From: Massilia rubra
GTDB lineage: Bacteria > Pseudomonadota > Gammaproteobacteria > Burkholderiales > Burkholderiaceae_D
DNA length: 64,000 nt
NCBI RefSeq assembly: GCF_011682065.1
Contig: NZ_VUYU01000001.1
Span: forward strand, 372,001 to 436,000
Direction of reading: 5' to 3'
Below, piece after piece: positions 61,123 to 64,000 of this stretch (within the stretch, counting starts at the first letter, position 1; each line of letters begins with the position of its first letter). A model generated the notes under the pieces. That model was not told where the DNA came from, made no database searches, and worked only from the letters and a program-made list of their open reading frames with translations. The position numbers and the translations under genes were made by a program.

Positions 61123-61755
61123 CTACAAACCGATAAACCCCCGTTCGATCGCAATCGTCACCGCGTGCGTGCGGTTGTTCGCCCCCAGCTTGTCCATGAT
61201 GTTGCGCAGGTGCCCCTTGACGGTATCTTCCGACAGCACCAGCTCTCCCGCCACCTGCTTGTTGCTGTGGCCCCGCGCGATCAGTTGCAGCACCTGCACC
61301 TCGCGCGGGGTCAGGCGTTCCTGGCCCAGGTGGTTGGCCAGTTCGGCCGCGATCTCCGCCGGAAAATAGCGATTGCCCGCCGCCAGCGCGCGGATCGCCT
61401 CGGTCAGCTCCTTGCGCAGGGCGCTCTTGAGCAGGTAAGCCTGCGCGCCCGAGCGGATGGCCTGCAACGCGCGCGCGTCGCCCCGGTAGGTGGTCAGCAC
61501 CGCGATGCGCGCCTGCGCGAATTCGGCGCGGATCGCCTGGATCGCTTCGATCCCGTTCATGTCCGGCATCTGGATGTCGATCAGCGCCACATCCGGCCGC
61601 AGCGCGCGGTACTGCGCCACCGCCTCGCGCCCGTCGCCCGCTTCGCCGGCCAGGCACATGTCCGGCTGGCTGGCGATGACGGCGGCGATCCCTTCGCGCA
61701 TCATCGGATGGTCGTCGCACACCAGCACCCGGATGGGTGGCGTCTCAGGATTCAT
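61123..61755 (-). CDS. NarL/FixJ-family response regulator
   Basis: 210 aa: receiver (VCDDHPMMREG, phospho-Asp in ALIDIQMPDMNG, LLKSALRKEL) and LuxR-type HTH (LTPREVQVLQLIARGHSNKQ, VAGELVLSEDTVKGHLRNIM). Coupled to the kinase upstream by an ATGA overlap. Confidence 0.94.
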   Translation of the reverse strand: MNPETPPIRVLVCDDHPMMREGIAAVIASQPDMCLAGEAGDGREAVAQYRALRPDVALIDIQMPDMNGIEAIQAIRAEFAQARIAVLTTYRGDARALQAIRSGAQAYLLKSALRKELTEAIRALAAGNRYFPAEIAAELANHLGQERLTPREVQVLQLIARGHSNKQVAGELVLSEDTVKGHLRNIMDKLGANNRTHAVTIAIERGFIGL

Positions 61756-64000
61756 GGTTCTCCCCTTTTATCGTTTTGTGTACGCAGCCATGCGAACAGG
61801 CGCCGTTGCGGGCGCCGGTAGGCCAGCTGCGCCTTGATGCCGAGCCGGATTTCGCTGCCGCGCGCCGGGTCGCTGTCGATGAGCAGTTGCGCGCCGATGC
61901 GCGCGACCCGTTCGTGCATGCCGCGCAAGCCCCAGTGGTCCGGGCGTCCCTGCGGCGTCGTGTAGCTCGCGTCGATGCCCAGCCCGTCGTCGCCGACCGT
62001 CATCAGGAACAGGCGCGCGCCGTAGTCGATATCGACCTTCACATGCAGCGCATGGGCGTGGCGGAAGGCGTTGACGATGGCTTCGTGCCCGACCTGGTAC
62101 ACCTCGTCGCGCACCAGCGGGCGCAATGGCGCCGGCGTGCCGCGCACCGTCAGCGAAAAGCGCGCACCGCCTTTTTGTTCGAGTTCCGCCCCCAGCTTGT
62201 GCAAGGCGTCGTGCAGTTCGCTCAGGTCGATGGCGCCGATGCGCAGGTCGCGCACCCGGTCGCGCCCCTCGATCAGCACCTGGTCGGCGCGGTCGAGCGC
62301 ATCTTCCAGGCTGTGGCGCGCCGGACTGCCGGCCGGGATGGTGTAGACAATCGCCTGGAAGCGCAGGATCAAGCCATGCACGCCCTGCAGCAAGGTGTCG
62401 TGCAGGTCGCGGGCGATGCGTTCGCGTTCGCTGTGGCGCTCCTCGATGCGTTCGCGCAGGCGCTCGGCGGCGCGCCGCATATTGATCCGGTACAGCATCC
62501 ACAAGGCGCCGAAGCCGAGCGTCCCGGCCAGCAGCAGGAACAGCGGCTGGCGGTACAGCACCGGCGGAATGGCGAAGTCGAACACGGCTTCGCGCGTGCT
62601 GGGCAAGCCGTCCTGGTTGTGCGCCACCACGCGGAAGCGGTACTTGCCGGCGCCCAGGCCCGTGTAGACGGCCTGGCGCTGGCGTCCCGCATCCTGCCAG
62701 CCCATGTCGTAGCCATCGAGCCGGTAGCGGAAATTGAGGCGTTCGGGCGCGGACAGGCTCAGGGCCGTGTAGTCGATCACGATGCGCTGCGCGCCGGGAG
62801 CCAGCGTGGAAGCTGCGCCGGAGGCCGCGTCGGATGCCGCGTCGGGTACCGCGCGCACGCCATCGACCTGCACCGATTCGATCAGCACCGTCGGCGCGGC
62901 CTGTTCCGGACGGGGGCGGTCCGGATCGATCCAGGCCACGCCGTTACTGGTCGAGAACCACAAGCGCCCGTCGCGGCTGCGCACCGCCGTCGGCAGCGGC
63001 AGCACCTGGTACGGGTCGTTCGCCAGCCCGCCCATCAGGTCGTACGAGCGGTAGCCGATGCGGTAGCTCGCATCGGCATACGCGCGCGCCAGTTCGGCGG
63101 CGGTCAGCTGGAAGATGCCCGAGCGCGAATGCACCCACAGGTCGTCACCCCGGCCATCCTTGACCGGCACCACGATGATGGCGTAGATGTTGGCGAACAG
63201 GCCGTTGTCGGGCAGGCGCAGCGCGTGGTAGCGCTGGCCGTCGATGTAGCCGATGCCGCGCTGGCCGCCGACCCAGGTGCGCTGGCCGTGATGGGTGATG
63301 GCGGTGACGTGGCCGATGTCCATGCCGTCCGCTTCGCCCCAGCGCTTTTCGCCGCCGTTTTTTTCGTCGCCACCGTCGCGCGTGACCAGGAGGTTGTCGC
63401 GGTAGCCGAACCACAATCGCCCGCTGGCGTCCGCCGAAGCGGAAACGGGCATGCGCTGGTTGGCCGAGGGCGATGGCGGCGGCGTGGCGATCCACACGCC
63501 GTCGTGCAGGCGAAACAGGCCAAGCCGGTTGAACGAGACCCACAGGTCGCCGCCGGCGTCGCGCGCCATCGCGCGCACCGACGATTCGGCCAGCGCGGCC
63601 GGCGGCAGGTCGGCGAATTTGTCGAGGCGCGCGCCGCGCGAGCGCCAGATGCCGGACGGGCCGCCCATCCAGATGGTGCCGTCAAGGTCGCGCATGGCGC
63701 ACGACACCGGCGCCGGCATGTCCAGCACGTCCATGGCGCCATCCACCAGGCGCATCGCGGGCCGGTTGCTGGGACCGGCCCACAGGCTGCCGTCGTTGCC
63801 GGCGACAAGGGCGAAGTTGAGCGAGCCGGCCGGAAAACCGGCGGGCGTCAGCGCGCGCTGGCGAAAGCGGTCCAGCCCCCCGTTGCTGCCGACCCAAAGG
63901 TTGCCGTCTCCATCTTCGAGCATCTTCCAGATGAAGTCCGAACTCAAGCCATCGCGCGCCGAAAACGTGGTGCGCGTGTTGATGGCGCCAATGCTGCGTG
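61752..64000 (-). CDS. sensor kinase with two-component-regulator propeller, 5' end missing
   Basis: At least 749 codons, open at the right edge. The N-terminal visible part is a row of propeller repeats (MLEDGDGNLWVGSNGGLDRF; WFGYRDNLLVTRDG; LWFSTSNGVAWID), then a Y_Y_Y domain (FRYRLDGYDMGWQDAGR), one TM helix and a HisKA_3/HATPase kinase (RIARDLHDTLLQGVHGLILR; DDGLGIDA; HWGLRGMHERV). The propeller is predicted periplasmic and often senses polysaccharide fragments, but the ligand here is unknown. It pairs with the overlapping NarL-type regulator. Confidence 0.92.
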   Translation of the reverse strand, partial: RSIGAINTRTTFSARDGLSSDFIWKMLEDGDGNLWVGSNGGLDRFRQRALTPAGFPAGSLNFALVAGNDGSLWAGPSNRPAMRLVDGAMDVLDMPAPVSCAMRDLDGTIWMGGPSGIWRSRGARLDKFADLPPAALAESSVRAMARDAGGDLWVSFNRLGLFRLHDGVWIATPPPSPSANQRMPVSASADASGRLWFGYRDNLLVTRDGGDEKNGGEKRWGEADGMDIGHVTAITHHGQRTWVGGQRGIGYIDGQRYHALRLPDNGLFANIYAIIVVPVKDGRGDDLWVHSRSGIFQLTAAELARAYADASYRIGYRSYDLMGGLANDPYQVLPLPTAVRSRDGRLWFSTSNGVAWIDPDRPRPEQAAPTVLIESVQVDGVRAVPDAASDAASGAASTLAPGAQRIVIDYTALSLSAPERLNFRYRLDGYDMGWQDAGRQRQAVYTGLGAGKYRFRVVAHNQDGLPSTREAVFDFAIPPVLYRQPLFLLLAGTLGFGALWMLYRINMRRAAERLRERIEERHSERERIARDLHDTLLQGVHGLILRFQAIVYTIPAGSPARHSLEDALDRADQVLIEGRDRVRDLRIGAIDLSELHDALHKLGAELEQKGGARFSLTVRGTPAPLRPLVRDEVYQVGHEAIVNAFRHAHALHVKVDIDYGARLFLMTVGDDGLGIDASYTTPQGRPDHWGLRGMHERVARIGAQLLIDSDPARGSEIRLGIKAQLAYRRPQRRLFAWLRTQNDKRGEP

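Overview
This GC-rich window looks like chromosome of a betaproteobacterium of the order Burkholderiales, most like Oxalobacteraceae such as Massilia or Duganella. That placement is inferred from gene content and order: zapB-like/zapA/6S RNA, a lipoyl-domain Lpd in an aceE-aceF-lpd operon, a glucokinase-RpiR fusion, a CIRCE-controlled groESL and a small Trp-rich membrane protein beside a cytochrome c. Most of the window is ordinary chromosome, with a few accessory patches. No integrase, transposase, CRISPR array, tRNA or rRNA was found.

Layout. 1-8 kb: a DctB/DctD-type two-component pair (cut at the left edge), a NitT/TauT-type ABC importer, a secreted Cache protein and a POT peptide transporter, all leftward. 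8-12.8 kb: an alpha-glucosidase translationally linked to a glucokinase-RpiR fusion, then two leftward genes. 13.2-15.1 kb: a solitary AT-richer gene with a C-terminal HEPN-type RNase motif, the best candidate for a horizontally acquired defence gene. 15.2-19.6 kb: a small OmpA-like protein, groESL behind a perfect CIRCE operator, zapB-like/zapA, 6S RNA and an EVE-domain gene.

19.6-29.2 kb is a signalling island: hybrid histidine kinase, stand-alone receiver and receiver-ANTAR regulator in overlapping frames, then cheW and a chemoreceptor. Two decayed copies of the leader-cheW-receptor cassette follow, then a cryptic receiver-like protein and a receiver-EAL protein. The cassette leaders share a promoter-proximal 39-bp block and conserved RNA hairpins.

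29.3-47 kb is housekeeping: a TauE-type permease, lgt, a LysR regulator divergent from ilvD, cytochrome c, a branched-chain amino-acid binding protein, holC, a glutaredoxin-like protein, prlC, folD and the pyruvate dehydrogenase operon. 47-52.4 kb is a TetR-controlled EmrA/EmrB/NodT tripartite efflux system with an inverted-repeat operator between divergent promoters. 52.5-64 kb is mixed: LysR with SDR, a CBM6-GH16 glucanase under a LacI-type operator, a CPBP protease, a PPOX enzyme, two AraC regulators, and a NarL-type regulator with a propeller-type sensor kinase cut at the right edge.

Three repeat families stand out. The first is a 156-171 bp MITE-like element in three copies, each placed exactly at the stop codon of a neighbouring gene. 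The second is three REPIN-like inverted pairs. The third is a four-unit 38-bp tandem array grown from a REPIN end.
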